DNA of 64,000 bases from positions 62,001 to 126,000 of the forward strand of contig NZ_JMKT01000012.1 in NCBI RefSeq assembly GCF_000686525.1. The letters are read 5' to 3'. Under the pieces are notes generated by a model that saw only the letters and a list, made by a program, of their open reading frames with translations, did no database searches and was not told the origin of the DNA. The DNA comes from Desulfonatronovibrio hydrogenovorans DSM 9292. Lineage in GTDB: Bacteria > Desulfobacterota > Desulfovibrionia > Desulfovibrionales > Desulfonatronovibrionaceae. Both the position numbers and the translations under genes were made by a program. Shown here one piece after another: positions 46,100 through 56,352 of this stretch. Each line of letters starts with the position of its first letter. The first letter of the stretch is position 1.

Positions 46100-47146
46100 A
46101 TGCAGGGAAAATGCGGTCTTTTTTTCACCACCTATGCCAAGGAAAGTCAGGTTTTTCACACCGGCTTTCAAAAAACCAGCGTGGCCCTTTTTTTCCTGAT
46201 TCTGCTGGTGGTTCCGTTTTTTCTGAATTCTTACCAGGTTTCCCTGCTCAATCTGATCAATATAGCGGTGATCGGAGCGGTCTCCCTGAACCTGCTCACA
46301 GGCTCATGCGGTCAGATCTCCCTGGGACACGGGGCTTTTATCGGCGTTGGAGCATATGCCACAGGGGTATGTACCCTTAATGGGTGGCCATTTCTACCAG
46401 CCCTGCTTTTTGGGGGATCAGTAACAGCCCTGGTGGGCATGATCTTCGGGATTCCTTCCCTGCGGCTCAAAGGGATCTATCTGGCCATAGCCACCCTGGC
46501 GGCCCAGCTCATTCTGGTCTATATCTTTTTGCACTGGTCCAGTGTGACTGGCGGGGCCATCGGGATGGGTCTGGATTCACCTGTGATTTTCGGCTTCAGT
46601 TTTGATACGGATCTGAAGATGTTCTATCTGACCCTGTTCTTTGCAGTTCTGGCGGTGCTTATGGTCAAGAACATCCTGCGGACAAAGTCCGGCCGGGCCT
46701 TTGTGGCTATCAGGGATTTCCATCTTTCTGCTGAATCAGTGGGGATCAATCTGTTCCGATACAAGCTGCAGGCCTTTGGGGTGAGTTCCTTTTTGGCCGG
46801 GATAGCCGGGGGGCTCTGGGCGCACTACACCATGTACATTACTCCGGAGCAGTTTGAGATCGGACTTTCCATCCATTATCTGGCCATGATCATCATTGGA
46901 GGCCTGGGCAGCGTTCTGGGCAGCGTGTTCGGGGCGGTTTTTCTGACCCTGCTTCCTGAGGGGCTGGGAATTGTGGCCGATCACCTGAGCGGATTTTTCC
47001 CTAATATCAGTACATATTTCCTGGCCATGCGCGACGGCATTTTCGGCTTGATCCTGGTTTTATTTCTTATATTCGAGCCTGACGGCCTGGCCCGGCGCTG
47101 GCAACTGGCCAAATCCTATTTCAAACTGCATCCTTTTGCCCATTAA
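46100..47146 (+). CDS. livM: Branched-chain amino acid-type ABC permease LivM
   Basis: A 348-residue partner permease with about nine hydrophobic helices. The motif LTGSCGQISLGHGAFIGVGAYA (split here) is diagnostic of LivM, as is IIGGLGSVLGSVFGAVFLTLLPEGL. It sits three bases after livH. Confidence 0.93.
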   Translation: MQGKCGLFFTTYAKESQVFHTGFQKTSVALFFLILLVVPFFLNSYQVSLLNLINIAVIGAVSLNLLTGSCGQISLGHGAFIGVGAYATGVCTLNGWPFLPALLFGGSVTALVGMIFGIPSLRLKGIYLAIATLAAQLILVYIFLHWSSVTGGAIGMGLDSPVIFGFSFDTDLKMFYLTLFFAVLAVLMVKNILRTKSGRAFVAIRDFHLSAESVGINLFRYKLQAFGVSSFLAGIAGGLWAHYTMYITPEQFEIGLSIHYLAMIIIGGLGSVLGSVFGAVFLTLLPEGLGIVADHLSGFFPNISTYFLAMRDGIFGLILVLFLIFEPDGLARRWQLAKSYFKLHPFAH

Positions 47147-47185
47147 GGGCTTAACAACAGCCTGACACAGGCTTCAGAGGGGGGT

Positions 47186-48355
47186 ATGGACATGAAAAGA
47201 ATACTGCAGGTAACTTTACTGACATTGGTGACTTTGTTCCTGGTCAGTACAGCCCAGGCCCAGATCAGAATCGGACTCATTTCAGACTTGAGCGGGGCAA
47301 CATCTGATGTGGGCAGGCCTTATGCCGAAGGGGTCAAGGACTGCGTCAAGTATATCAATGACCAGGGCGGGGTAAACGGACAAAAAATTGAGCTGCTGCA
47401 GGTAGATTACGCCTACAATGTTCAACAGGCCCTGGCCGCCTATAACAGGTTCAAGAGCCAGGGCATAGTGGCCCTTCAGGGCTGGGGCACGGCTGATACC
47501 GAGGCCCTTGTCCGGCAGGTGGCCAGGGATCGTATTCCAACTTTTTCCGCTTCTTATTCAGCCCACCTGACCGATCCCAACATTGCCCCGTACAATTTTT
47601 TCATTGCAGCGGATTATTCCACCCAGTTCCGGGCAGCCCTGAGCTACCTTTACAACAGCTGGGAAAAAGACAGGGCTCCGAGGCTGGGCCTGGTATATCC
47701 CAACGTGCCTTATGGCCTGGCTCCTGTTCCTGCCGGGAGGGAATATGCCAGGGAGCTGGGCTTTGAAATCGTGGGCGAAGAGAATGTCGGCCTGGGAGAT
47801 ATGGATTCAACCTCCCAGCTTATCCGTCTGAACCGTCAGCAGCCTGATTTTGTCTGGGTCGGGGGAACCATTTCCTCCACAGCCGTTATCCTGAAAGACG
47901 CTCAAAGGCTGAATATGGGCGCCACATTCATCACCAACATCTGGGGAAGTGACGAACAGCTCCTGTCTTTGGCCGGTTCTGCGGTCAACGGCCACCTGGG
48001 CCTCCAGTCCGCCGTGGTTTACGGCGAGGATGTTCCGGGCATGGAAGTGATCAGAGATCTGACCGGCGGAAGGCATCAGATGACCCACTATATCCGGGGA
48101 TTTGCCTCAATGTACGTAATGGCCGAAGCCATCAGGATCGCTTCGGAAAAAGGGGAACTCAATGGTCCAGGGATAAGGGATGCAGCCCGGACCCTGCGCG
48201 ATTTTGATCCCATGGGTCTGACTCCGCCCATAAGCTTTTTCCCGGACGACCACCGGCCCAACATGTCGGTGAACATCTATCGTCTGAGTCAGGATGGCAT
48301 GGAGTTTCTGGCCACTGAGACCCTGGAGAGAAGAATGGACTGGCTTGGCAAGTAA
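47186..48355 (+). CDS. livK: ABC transporter substrate-binding protein (LivK-like)
   Basis: A 389-residue periplasmic binding protein, Peripla_BP_6 type. A signal peptide of about 25 residues ends AQA before QIRIGLISDLSG. The first Rossmann lobe (ALQGWGTADTEALVRQ) and hinge are typical. AGAGGGGGG precedes two usable ATGs (47186 and 47192). The ligand is not deducible, and the coupling to two CoA ligases suggests a carboxylic acid or aromatic acid rather than leucine. Confidence 0.9.
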   Translation: MDMKRILQVTLLTLVTLFLVSTAQAQIRIGLISDLSGATSDVGRPYAEGVKDCVKYINDQGGVNGQKIELLQVDYAYNVQQALAAYNRFKSQGIVALQGWGTADTEALVRQVARDRIPTFSASYSAHLTDPNIAPYNFFIAADYSTQFRAALSYLYNSWEKDRAPRLGLVYPNVPYGLAPVPAGREYARELGFEIVGEENVGLGDMDSTSQLIRLNRQQPDFVWVGGTISSTAVILKDAQRLNMGATFITNIWGSDEQLLSLAGSAVNGHLGLQSAVVYGEDVPGMEVIRDLTGGRHQMTHYIRGFASMYVMAEAIRIASEKGELNGPGIRDAARTLRDFDPMGLTPPISFFPDDHRPNMSVNIYRLSQDGMEFLATETLERRMDWLGK

Positions 48356-48459
48356 GCCGGGAGCCGGCGCATCCGGTTCAGGGGCCTGCCTCCTGAATGA
48401 CTATGAGGATGCGTTTGTGACAGATCTGTTGATGAAACTCACTAACTTGGGAGTAAGGC

Positions 48460-49257
48460 TTGAATATTCTCAGCGTTGAGAACCTCGAAGTGGTCTATAA
48501 TGACGTGGTTTTGGTCCTCAAGGGTCTATCCATCAAGGTGGAGCAGGGCTCCATAACCGCTCTGCTGGGCTCCAACGGAGCTGGCAAGTCCACCACCCTA
48601 AAGTCTATTTCCGGTCTTTTGTCCACTGAGGACGGCGAGGTCACTGAAGGTTCGGTTTTTTTCAATGGCCAGCCCATTCACAGGCTCTGGCCGGAGAAGA
48701 TAGTTCGACTGGGCATTTTCCAGGTCATGGAAGGCAGAAGGATATTCGAGGACCTGAGCGTAGAGGAAAACCTCAAGTGTGGCGGGTTTATCAGGCCCAG
48801 GTCCGAATATATCCCTTCCAGAGAGCTGGTTTATGAATATTTTCCAAGGCTCAGGGAGCGGAGGAAACAGCTGGCCGGTTATCTTTCCGGCGGAGAGCAG
48901 CAGATGCTGGCCATTGGCCGGGCACTTATGGCCAAACCCAAGCTGCTTCTGCTGGATGAGCCTTCTCTGGGTCTGGCTCCTTTGCTGGTGGAAGAGATTT
49001 TTGAAATCATCAAAAGAGTCAACAGGGAAGAAGGAGTGACCATCCTGCTTGTAGAGCAGAACGCCAGGGCAGCCCTGAGCATTTCCAGTCACGGCTATAT
49101 CCTGGAAAACGGCCGTATTGTGCTTGACGGCCGGGCTGAAAGCCTTCTGAATAATCCTGATGTGCAGGAATTTTACCTGGGCATCGGCAAGACCGGGGAA
49201 AAGCGGAGTTACAGGGATGTTAAACACTACCGCAGACGGAAAAGGTGGCTGGGATAA
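48460..49257 (+). CDS. livF: Branched-chain amino acid-type ABC transporter ATPase LivF
   Basis: A 265-residue second ATPase of the HAAT importer. Walker A GSNGAGKST (about 36-44), signature LSGGEQQMLAIGRALM and Walker B LLLLDEPSLGLAP are clear. It starts at TTG 48460 with GGGAG at 48449-48453. The C-terminal tail (about 240-265, rich in Arg/Tyr/Lys) is longer than in Escherichia coli LivF. Confidence 0.92.
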   Translation: MNILSVENLEVVYNDVVLVLKGLSIKVEQGSITALLGSNGAGKSTTLKSISGLLSTEDGEVTEGSVFFNGQPIHRLWPEKIVRLGIFQVMEGRRIFEDLSVEENLKCGGFIRPRSEYIPSRELVYEYFPRLRERRKQLAGYLSGGEQQMLAIGRALMAKPKLLLLDEPSLGLAPLLVEEIFEIIKRVNREEGVTILLVEQNARAALSISSHGYILENGRIVLDGRAESLLNNPDVQEFYLGIGKTGEKRSYRDVKHYRRRKRWLG

Positions 49258-49320
49258 CTGACATCTGGTGGATAGAACCAAGTTTTTTCCAGAATCGATA
49301 ATAGGCTGAAGGGGTTTTTC

Positions 49321-50589
49321 ATGAGTGAGTCAGGAAACAGGAAAAAGGGTTTCTTTCATGAAGTTGAGACCATGGACCCTGATCAGAGGAGGGCCTATCT
49401 GTGGGACAAGGCCAGACACATCCTTAATGTGGCTGGTGATAAGTCCGGGGCCTTCAGGCAGAGGATGGAGAAGGCAGGTCTTGAGCCCGGACAGATAAAG
49501 AGTCTTGATGACTGGCATCTGATTCCGGCCCTGCCCAAGAAGGATCTGGTCCATCTCCAGACTGCCGGTCCTGACCTGGGCGGACTCTTGACCTGCCCCA
49601 CGGGCAGGCTGCGTCATATCTACATGTCTCCAGGGCCCATAGTTGATCCCGAGGCCAGGCAAAGGGACTACTGGGGGTTTGCCGAGGCCTTTTATGCAGC
49701 TGGATTCCGGAAAAGCGATATTGTCCAGATGACCTTCAGTTATCACTTCACTCCGGCCGGATTGATGATGGAGGAGCCCCTGCATGAGATCGGATGTGCA
49801 GTGTTCCCTGCAGGCCCTGGAAATACTGAAGGCCAGATTGAAGCCATGACCAGGCTGGGGGTTACCGGTTACGTGGGCATGGCCAGCTTTTTGAAAATTA
49901 TAGCGGACAGGGCTGAGAAAAAGGGGCTGGATCTCAGGAAGGACTTCAGGCTTGATGTGGCTTTTGTGGCTGCTGAGAGGCTTGCCGAATCGTTAAGGAC
50001 TGAGCTGGAAGACCGCTTTTCAATGCAGATCCGTCAGGGCTATGGAACAGCGGATCTGGGCTGTATTGCCTATGAATGTCCTGAAAAGAAGGGGATGCAT
50101 TTGTCCAGCAGGTGTTATGTGGAGATCTGTGATCCGGAAACCAAGAAGCCTCTTCCTGCAGGACAAACCGGAGAAGTGGTGGTCACGCCTTTTAATCCGG
50201 ATTATCCCCTCATTCGTCTGGCCACTGGTGATTTATCCGCTTTTTCCACCCAGCAATGTCCCTGTGGCCGCACTGCCCCCTTGCTCCAGGGAATCCTGGG
50301 CAGGGTGGACGATATCATCAAGATCAAGGGACAATTTGTATATCCAGCCCAGGTGGCCGAGGCAATGGCCGGTTTCCCCGGAATCAGGGCCTGGAAACTG
50401 GTGGCCACCAATCCTGGGGGTAGGGACCGGTTGAGCCTGAACATTCTGGCCTCCAGGGAAATGGACACCATCCCGGTTTCCAGGGCTTTCCAGGACAAAA
50501 TCAAGCTCCGGGCGGAAATCGTGATATCTGACAACAAAGCTGATTTTTCTGATGCAGGCTCAGGCATCGAGGATCTGAGGACCTGGTGA
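49321..50589 (+). CDS. Phenylacetate-CoA ligase family protein
   Basis: A 422-residue adenylate-forming enzyme of the PaaK family. Motifs include LPALPKKDLVHLQ, RQGYGTADLGCIAYEC (A5), ATGDLSAF and the C-terminal LGRVDDIIKIKGQFVYPAQV hinge. The usual family glycine/serine/threonine loop (SSGTTGKP) is not seen in recognisable form; the corresponding part reads LRHIYMSPGPI, so substrate or chemistry may differ. It closes the importer operon. Confidence 0.85.
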   Translation: MSESGNRKKGFFHEVETMDPDQRRAYLWDKARHILNVAGDKSGAFRQRMEKAGLEPGQIKSLDDWHLIPALPKKDLVHLQTAGPDLGGLLTCPTGRLRHIYMSPGPIVDPEARQRDYWGFAEAFYAAGFRKSDIVQMTFSYHFTPAGLMMEEPLHEIGCAVFPAGPGNTEGQIEAMTRLGVTGYVGMASFLKIIADRAEKKGLDLRKDFRLDVAFVAAERLAESLRTELEDRFSMQIRQGYGTADLGCIAYECPEKKGMHLSSRCYVEICDPETKKPLPAGQTGEVVVTPFNPDYPLIRLATGDLSAFSTQQCPCGRTAPLLQGILGRVDDIIKIKGQFVYPAQVAEAMAGFPGIRAWKLVATNPGGRDRLSLNILASREMDTIPVSRAFQDKIKLRAEIVISDNKADFSDAGSGIEDLRTW

Positions 50590-50842
50590 CTTTTCAGTCA
50601 TGACTTCCAGCCTGTTCAGCCGGAGTTTCTACTCATGGCTTCCTGAAAGCTGGCCTGAACCAGCCCTGATCAGGCCAGCCTGCTGTATCATCCGATAAAA
50701 CATAAACCCCACCAGACTTCTTTTTCTGCAATCCATTGAAATTTCATTTGTATTGATTTAAGAATCGTTGAGCTTGGCATTGAGCCTTGCAAGAATAACA
50801 GGCAAGAGTGCTTTTTTCAAACAATCAGCAAGGAGCTGTTGA
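50590..50842 (+). promoter_or_regulatory. Upstream region of pgk with two alternative hairpins
   Basis: 253 bases. GCTGGCCTG (50649-50657) pairs with CAGGCCAGC (50671-50679), and the palindrome CCTGATCAGG (50665-50674) uses part of the same sequence, so the two are mutually exclusive. No clear promoter boxes were found. Confidence 0.35.
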
Positions 50843-52024
50843 ATGAAGTTTATTGATAGTCAGGATATAACCGGAAAAAGACTGCTTATCAGGGTGGATT
50901 ACAATGTTCCCCTTAAAAACGGAGAGATTCAGGACGATAACAGGATAAAAGCCAGTCTGCCGACCTTGAGGCTGGCCCTGGAAAAAGGAGCCAGCCTGGT
51001 GATTTGCTCCCACCTGGGCAAGCCCAAGGGGCAGATCAAGCCTGAACTTTCTCTTAGGCCAGTGGCAGAAAGGCTTGAACAGCTCCTGGAAACCAGGGTT
51101 GAATTTATTGATGACTGCGTGGGGCAGAAGGCCCTGGAGGCGTCCGGAGCATTGAAGCCCGGTCAGGTTGTCATGCTTGAGAACCTGAGATTTCATAAGG
51201 GAGAAGAAAAGAATGATCCGGCCTTCAGCCGGGAGCTGGCAGCCATGGGTGAAGCCTATGTCAATGATGCCTTTGGAGTGGCCCACAGGGCCCATGCCTC
51301 TGTGGTGGGGGTGACTGAATATTTTGATTTCTGCATGGGTGGCCTGCTCCTGGAAAAGGAGTGGAAATACCTTTCCAGGATTGTTGATCCCCAGCGTCCT
51401 TTTGTGCTCATTTCCGGAGGGGCAAAGGTCTCTTCCAAACTGGGAGTACTCAACAACCTTCTGGACAAGGTGGATGCCATGGTCATCGGAGGAGCCATGG
51501 CCAATACCTTTATCCTGGCCATGGGGCATTCCACGGGCCGTTCCCTGGTGGAAGAAGACCTGGTGGAAGAAGCCAGGGACATCATGCACAAGGCAAGGGA
51601 CAGAAAAGTCGGTTTTTATCTGCCTGTGGATTTTATAGTAGGCCAGGGACCCGACAGCCAGGACGGGGTAGAGGTGGTCCCTTTCCAGGATATTCCTGAT
51701 GACAAGATGGCCCTGGACATCGGCCCGGCCACATGCACCATGTTCGCCGAAGTCCTGCACAAGTCCGGGACCATTGTCTGGAACGGGCCCATGGGTGCTT
51801 TTGAAAATCGGGTTTTTGCCCAGGGTTCATACAATATTGCCGACCTGGTGGGTGGCCTTGAAGCTGAAACCATAGTGGGCGGGGGAGATACCGACGCCCT
51901 TATTCACAAACTGGGCATTCAGGACAAGTTCAGCTTTATATCCACAGGTGGAGGATCGTTCATGGAGTTCCTGGAAGGCAAGGTCCTGCCGGGATTCAAA
52001 GCTCTGGAAAAAAGTGACGGATAA
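50843..52024 (+). CDS. pgk: Phosphoglycerate kinase
   Basis: A 393-residue glycolytic kinase converting 1,3-bisphosphoglycerate and ADP to 3-phosphoglycerate and ATP. The N-terminal RVDYNVPLKNGEIQDDNRI, SHLGKPKG, hinge and nucleotide site WNGPMGAFE and GGGDTDALI are as expected. AAGGAG precedes the ATG. It heads a pgk-tpiA-secG unit. Confidence 0.96.
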   Translation: MKFIDSQDITGKRLLIRVDYNVPLKNGEIQDDNRIKASLPTLRLALEKGASLVICSHLGKPKGQIKPELSLRPVAERLEQLLETRVEFIDDCVGQKALEASGALKPGQVVMLENLRFHKGEEKNDPAFSRELAAMGEAYVNDAFGVAHRAHASVVGVTEYFDFCMGGLLLEKEWKYLSRIVDPQRPFVLISGGAKVSSKLGVLNNLLDKVDAMVIGGAMANTFILAMGHSTGRSLVEEDLVEEARDIMHKARDRKVGFYLPVDFIVGQGPDSQDGVEVVPFQDIPDDKMALDIGPATCTMFAEVLHKSGTIVWNGPMGAFENRVFAQGSYNIADLVGGLEAETIVGGGDTDALIHKLGIQDKFSFISTGGGSFMEFLEGKVLPGFKALEKSDG

Positions 52025-52088
52025 GGACGATGAAATCAAGGGTGCACGCGGGATTTCTGGAAAAGGCATCTATAGCCGGGAGAAGATA

Positions 52089-52844
52089 ATGATCAAGAAA
52101 TTGATGGCTGCCAACTGGAAAATGTTTAAAACTTGGGAAGAAGCCAGACAAACCGCCAGGGAACTGGTGGTGGCTGTAGGGAGCAGTCTGCCCGGGGACA
52201 GGGAGGTGCTGCTCATTCCGCCATTTACTGCTTTGCGGGGCGTGGTTGAGATGCTGGCCGGAGAAGATGGTTATTTTCTGGGAGGGCAGAATTTTTATCC
52301 TGAAGTCCAGGGGGCCTTTACCGGAGAAATCAGCCCGGATCAGCTTTTGGACGCTGGTTGCACCTATGCCCTGGTCGGGCACTCGGAAAGAAGACATGTC
52401 CTGGGCGAAAAGGACGATTTCCTGGCCCGCAAGGTTGTTTTTGGACTGGAAAAGGGACTCAAGATCATCCTGTGCATCGGAGAGAAAATCGAGGAACGCA
52501 AGGAGGGACGGATCCAGGAGGTTCTTACCCGTCAACTTGAAATGGGCCTGGAAAAAACAGATAAAGATGTCCCGGCCATGGATCTGGTTGTTGCTTACGA
52601 ACCGGTCTGGGCCATTGGAACTGGCGAAACCGCAGAGCTGGAGGACATTTCCCATGCCCACGGTTTTATCCGGTCCAGGCTCAAGGAAATGCTCAGTCAG
52701 GGGGATCAGGTCCGAATCCTGTATGGGGGCAGCGTCAAACCGGATAACTGTCAATCCATTATTGGACTTGACAATGTTGACGGGGTGCTGGTAGGTGGAG
52801 CAAGTTTAAAGGCGGATTCTTTTTCTCAGATAGTCCTGGCCTGA
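52089..52844 (+). CDS. tpiA: Triose-phosphate isomerase
   Basis: A 251-residue TIM-barrel enzyme interconverting dihydroxyacetone phosphate and glyceraldehyde 3-phosphate. NWKM (residues 10-13) carries the catalytic Lys, GHSERR the catalytic His, AYEPVWAIGTG the catalytic Glu, and YGGSVKPDN the phosphate loop. GGGAGAAG supports the ATG at 52089; the frame is open earlier but overlaps pgk. Confidence 0.96.
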   Translation: MIKKLMAANWKMFKTWEEARQTARELVVAVGSSLPGDREVLLIPPFTALRGVVEMLAGEDGYFLGGQNFYPEVQGAFTGEISPDQLLDAGCTYALVGHSERRHVLGEKDDFLARKVVFGLEKGLKIILCIGEKIEERKEGRIQEVLTRQLEMGLEKTDKDVPAMDLVVAYEPVWAIGTGETAELEDISHAHGFIRSRLKEMLSQGDQVRILYGGSVKPDNCQSIIGLDNVDGVLVGGASLKADSFSQIVLA

Positions 52845-52868
52845 TAACGTAATTTTGGAGGTAGTCTT

Positions 52869-53213
52869 TTGCAAACCCTGATCGTAACCATCCACATAAT
52901 TTCATGCATTTCCCTGGTGGTCCTGGTCCTGCTTCAGTCCGGCCAGCAGGGCATGGGCGTCATCTTCGGCGGTGGCGGCGGCAGCCTTTTCGGCAGCAGC
53001 GGTGCCGGAGGGATCTTAGCCAAGCTGACTGTGGGTGTGGCTGCAGTTTTTTTCTGCACCTCAATCACTTTTACCTATATGAGCGCCAAAAAGCATTCCA
53101 CTCAGCCCAGTTCCATCATTCTGGATGAGACCAGAAGAGATGATCCTGCGGCTGGCCTGCCCATCCAGGGTCCTAGGCAGGCTGAAGACAATGCCAGGGA
53201 TTCCGCAGAATAA
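52869..53213 (+). CDS. secG: Protein translocase subunit SecG
   Basis: A 114-residue SecYEG subunit. Two hydrophobic helices (about 3-22 and 53-72) flank the conserved QSGQQGMGVIFGGGGGSLFGSSG segment (split here). It starts at TTG with GGAGG at 52857-52861. The 40-residue charged tail has no counterpart I know. A tRNA-Leu gene follows 61 bases later. Confidence 0.92.
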   Translation: MQTLIVTIHIISCISLVVLVLLQSGQQGMGVIFGGGGGSLFGSSGAGGILAKLTVGVAAVFFCTSITFTYMSAKKHSTQPSSIILDETRRDDPAAGLPIQGPRQAEDNARDSAE

Positions 53214-53274
53214 AACTCTGGACAAAAGGACCAATAAAGCATATCAGACTCATTCCTGTTAACGAAGCTGTAAT

Positions 53275-53360
53275 GCCGAAGTGGTGGAACTGGTAGACAC
53301 GCTATCTTGAGGGGGTAGTGGGCCACGCCCGTGGGGGTTCGAGTCCCCCCTTCGGCACCA
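53275..53360 (+). tRNA. tRNA-Leu (anticodon GAG)
   Basis: A class II tRNA. The acceptor GCCGAAG pairs with CTTCGGC, the discriminator is A and CCA is encoded. The anticodon stem CTATC/GGTAG holds the loop TTGAGGG, giving anticodon GAG (reads CUC and CUU). There is a long variable arm and the T arm GGGGGTTCGAGTCCCCC. Confidence 0.95.
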
Positions 53361-53370
53361 CAAAATAATC

Positions 53371-53404
53371 AAAAGCCTGGACCAATCTGGTTCGGGCTTT
53401 TTTT
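53371..53404 (+). terminator. Rho-independent terminator after tRNA-Leu(GAG)
   Basis: AAAAGCC-T-GGACCA pairs with TGGTTC-G-GGCTTTT with one wobble, and seven T residues follow in a row. It ends the pgk-tpiA-secG-tRNA transcript. Confidence 0.8.
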
Positions 53405-53565
53405 ATTTCTTTATGCGGCACCTTTCTGACCGATATTTGTCTTTTTTATTGCAGTAGATAAATCCAGGTGGTAGGTTCTAATCATCATTTTCTTCTATTT
53501 TTGTGGACTGGCTGAGTCAGGGCTTAACGGCATGGATTTAAGGATCAAACAAAGATGGAGAATTA

Positions 53566-56229
53566 ATGTTTTCCGTGTTCCACGCGACCATTCGCAGGAA
53601 GCTGATCCTTCTTGTCTTCATTGCCATACTTCCGGCACTGGGAATAATCGTTTATTCCGGGCTGGAACGGCGCAGCCTCCAGATTGAGCAGGCCGGGCTT
53701 GAGGTCAGAAGGATCGCTGAGAGTGCTGCCGAGATCCAGAATCGAACCGCCCTTTCAGTCAGGCAGCTGTTGATTGCTCTGGCCCACACCCAGGAAGTGC
53801 TGAGCCAGGATCTGGAAGCCTGCTCCCGGCTTTTCCAGGATATGCTCAGCCTGAATCCCAGCATATACAATATTGCCATCACTGATGCCTCTGGAGATGT
53901 TCTGGCGGCAGCCCTGCCCTTTGAGCAGGCTAATCTTTCGGACCGGAAGCATTTTAAAGAGGCTAGGGCTTTCTTTGATTTTGCAGCCGGTGAATTCATT
54001 GAAACCAGGATCGCCCCAATCCCGGCTTTTCCGTATGCCTATCCAGTGCTGGATGAGAATGGCTATTTCAGGGGAGTGCTGACTGCAGTCATCAGCCTGA
54101 GTGGATATCAAGATTTTTTCCAAAGTGTTTCTCTCCCCTCTGGTTCATTTATCGGAATCACTGACCATCAGGGGGTCCGTCTTTTTCGGGAGCCTGCAGA
54201 TGAAGATGTTTTTCCTCTGGGCCAGCCCATCAATTTACAGGTCTGGATGACTCTCTCCGGCCAGATGGTTCAGCAGACTTTTGTTGAACAGATATCTGAC
54301 AGGAGTCTGCAGATCATAGCCTATCAAAATCTTCAACTGCGTCAGGACCTTCCTCCATACATGTACATGGTGGTGGGCATGCCCAGATCCGAGGTGCTGG
54401 CCTTGACCAGTTCCAAGCTGTTCAGGGATTTGACTTTGCTGCTGGGGGCTTCAGTCATGGCTTTTGTCCTGGCCTGGCTGGTGGGGGACCTGACTATAGT
54501 CAAGAAATTCATGCGGCTTCAGGAGGCATCGGATGAGCTGGCCCGGGGAAATCTGGGGGTGAGAACCGGTCTGGCTTACGGAGACGGGGAGATGGGACGG
54601 CTGGCCCGGTCTTTTGATTCCATGGCTGAGCAGCTGACCCGGGACATGGACAAGCGGGAAAAGGCCCAGGCAGAGCTGCGGGTGAGTGAGGAAAACTACA
54701 GAACTCTGGTGAACGGTCTGCCGGACATTATAATGCTTTTTGACCGCCATGGCCGGCATTTGTTTGTTTCGGAAAACATCGGTGCTGTGCTCGATATTGA
54801 GGTAGCCGGACTGCTGGGCAAAAAACACAGTGAACTTGGTTTTTCCGCAGAGGAGATTCATTTCTGGGAGGATTCCATAAGCCAGGTCTTCAATGCCGGC
54901 ACTTCTCTGGAAACGGAGTTTACCTTTGTCAGCAGGCAAGGGCCGTCCATTCACAATTGCCGTTTTCTGCCGGTGCAGGCCCGGCAGGGAAACATTGATT
55001 CAGTGCTTTGCATCTGCCGGGATGTAACTCGACGTAAACACCTGGAGCAGGAGCGGGAAAGGCTGCATGCTCAACTGCTTCAGGCCCAGAAAATGGAGTC
55101 AGTGGGTATCCTGGCAGCAGGGGTAGCCCATGACTTCAACAACCTGCTCCATGCCATGAGTGTCAATGTCGAGCTTTTAATGGGAGGCAAAGATAAAGGG
55201 CATCCAGACCTGGTCAGGCTGAAAGCCGTGGCTGACTCCATGGACAGGGCCTCCATGCTGGTTAAACAGCTCCTGGTCTTTGGACGCAGGGCCGAATCAA
55301 ACAAGACACGGGTAGACCTGAACCTGGAAGTGAAAAAAACCGTCAGAATCCTGGAGCGGACCATCCCCAAGATGGTTTCCATGGAGTTGGACCTGGATCA
55401 AGCTGTTCAGCCCCTGATGGCTGATCCGGTCCAGATGGAGCAGATTCTGCTCAACCTGGTGAGTAATGCAGCTGATGCCATGCCAAACGGTGGCACGGTC
55501 AGGATTGAAACAAAGAACACGGTCCTGGACCAAGGTGTGGCCAGTCTTTATCCTGACGCAGCTTCGGGTCCCTATGTCCTTTTAACAGTATCAGACACCG
55601 GGTCCGGCATGAGCCAGGAGGTTCTTGAACATGTTTTTGATCCCTTTTTCACCACTAAAGAGGTGGGCAAGGGTACCGGCCTGGGATTGGCCTCAGCCTA
55701 CGGCATTGTCCGGAATCACGGCGGGTTTATTCAGATTGACAGCGAGCCGGACAGGGGGACCAGGGTCAAGGTTTACTTGCCTGCTGGCGGACAGCCGGAA
55801 ATTCTGGAAGTGGATCTGCACAAGCAGGATATTGTCCAGGGTGGAAATGAAACAATCCTGATGGTGGATGATGAGCCGGAGATTCTCGAACTGACCGGGG
55901 AAGCTCTAGAATCTTTGGGTTACACTGTGATCAGCGCAGTTAACGGGGAACAGGCCCTGAAAATCTACAGGGAACATGGTCAGGCTATTGACCTGGTTCT
56001 TCTGGATCTGAATATGCCCGGCATGGGCGGGCATAATTGCCTGCTTGAATTGATCAGACATGATCCTGGGGTCAGGGTGGTTATTGCCAGCGGCTATTCA
56101 GCCAGGGGCCATGGAAGCCAGGCTTTGGCCTCCGGGGCCAAGGGCTTCATAGCCAAACCTTACCGGCTCACTGAGCTGGCTGTAATGCTCCGGGATGTTC
56201 TGGACAGCAAAGAACAGCAGACTTTTTGA
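53566..56229 (+). CDS. Membrane hybrid sensor histidine kinase (Cache, HAMP, PAS, HK, REC)
   Basis: An 887-residue kinase. Two transmembrane helices (about 10-30 and 290-312) flank a periplasmic double-Cache-like sensor (about 35-285). HAMP (about 315-365), PAS (about 370-490), HisKA with [16 protein letters not shown], HATPase_c ([30 protein letters not shown]) and a C-terminal receiver ([18 protein letters not shown]) follow. It is an ordinary CtrA/NtrB-like hybrid design; the ligand is unknown and no separate regulator is adjacent. Confidence 0.9.
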   Translation: MFSVFHATIRRKLILLVFIAILPALGIIVYSGLERRSLQIEQAGLEVRRIAESAAEIQNRTALSVRQLLIALAHTQEVLSQDLEACSRLFQDMLSLNPSIYNIAITDASGDVLAAALPFEQANLSDRKHFKEARAFFDFAAGEFIETRIAPIPAFPYAYPVLDENGYFRGVLTAVISLSGYQDFFQSVSLPSGSFIGITDHQGVRLFREPADEDVFPLGQPINLQVWMTLSGQMVQQTFVEQISDRSLQIIAYQNLQLRQDLPPYMYMVVGMPRSEVLALTSSKLFRDLTLLLGASVMAFVLAWLVGDLTIVKKFMRLQEASDELARGNLGVRTGLAYGDGEMGRLARSFDSMAEQLTRDMDKREKAQAELRVSEENYRTLVNGLPDIIMLFDRHGRHLFVSENIGAVLDIEVAGLLGKKHSELGFSAEEIHFWEDSISQVFNAGTSLETEFTFVSRQGPSIHNCRFLPVQARQGNIDSVLCICRDVTRRKHLEQERERLHAQLLQAQKMESVGILAAGVAHDFNNLLHAMSVNVELLMGGKDKGHPDLVRLKAVADSMDRASMLVKQLLVFGRRAESNKTRVDLNLEVKKTVRILERTIPKMVSMELDLDQAVQPLMADPVQMEQILLNLVSNAADAMPNGGTVRIETKNTVLDQGVASLYPDAASGPYVLLTVSDTGSGMSQEVLEHVFDPFFTTKEVGKGTGLGLASAYGIVRNHGGFIQIDSEPDRGTRVKVYLPAGGQPEILEVDLHKQDIVQGGNETILMVDDEPEILELTGEALESLGYTVISAVNGEQALKIYREHGQAIDLVLLDLNMPGMGGHNCLLELIRHDPGVRVVIASGYSARGHGSQALASGAKGFIAKPYRLTELAVMLRDVLDSKEQQTF

Positions 56230-56352
56230 TTCTGTCCCGGACAAAGGACATCCCGGGCAATACATGGATAATCTGCTTGAATTTCAGGCTGAAAAGGTCA
56301 ATGATGGTGCAATGTTCAGACGCTATTAATGGAACAGAGCAAGGAGTATTGC

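Noticed and set aside
50825-51760. 311-residue minus-strand frame over pgk
   Set aside because: Antisense to the unmistakable pgk. Low-complexity His/Pro-rich composition.
51996-52754. 252-residue minus-strand frame over tpiA
   Set aside because: Antisense to all the catalytic motifs of tpiA.
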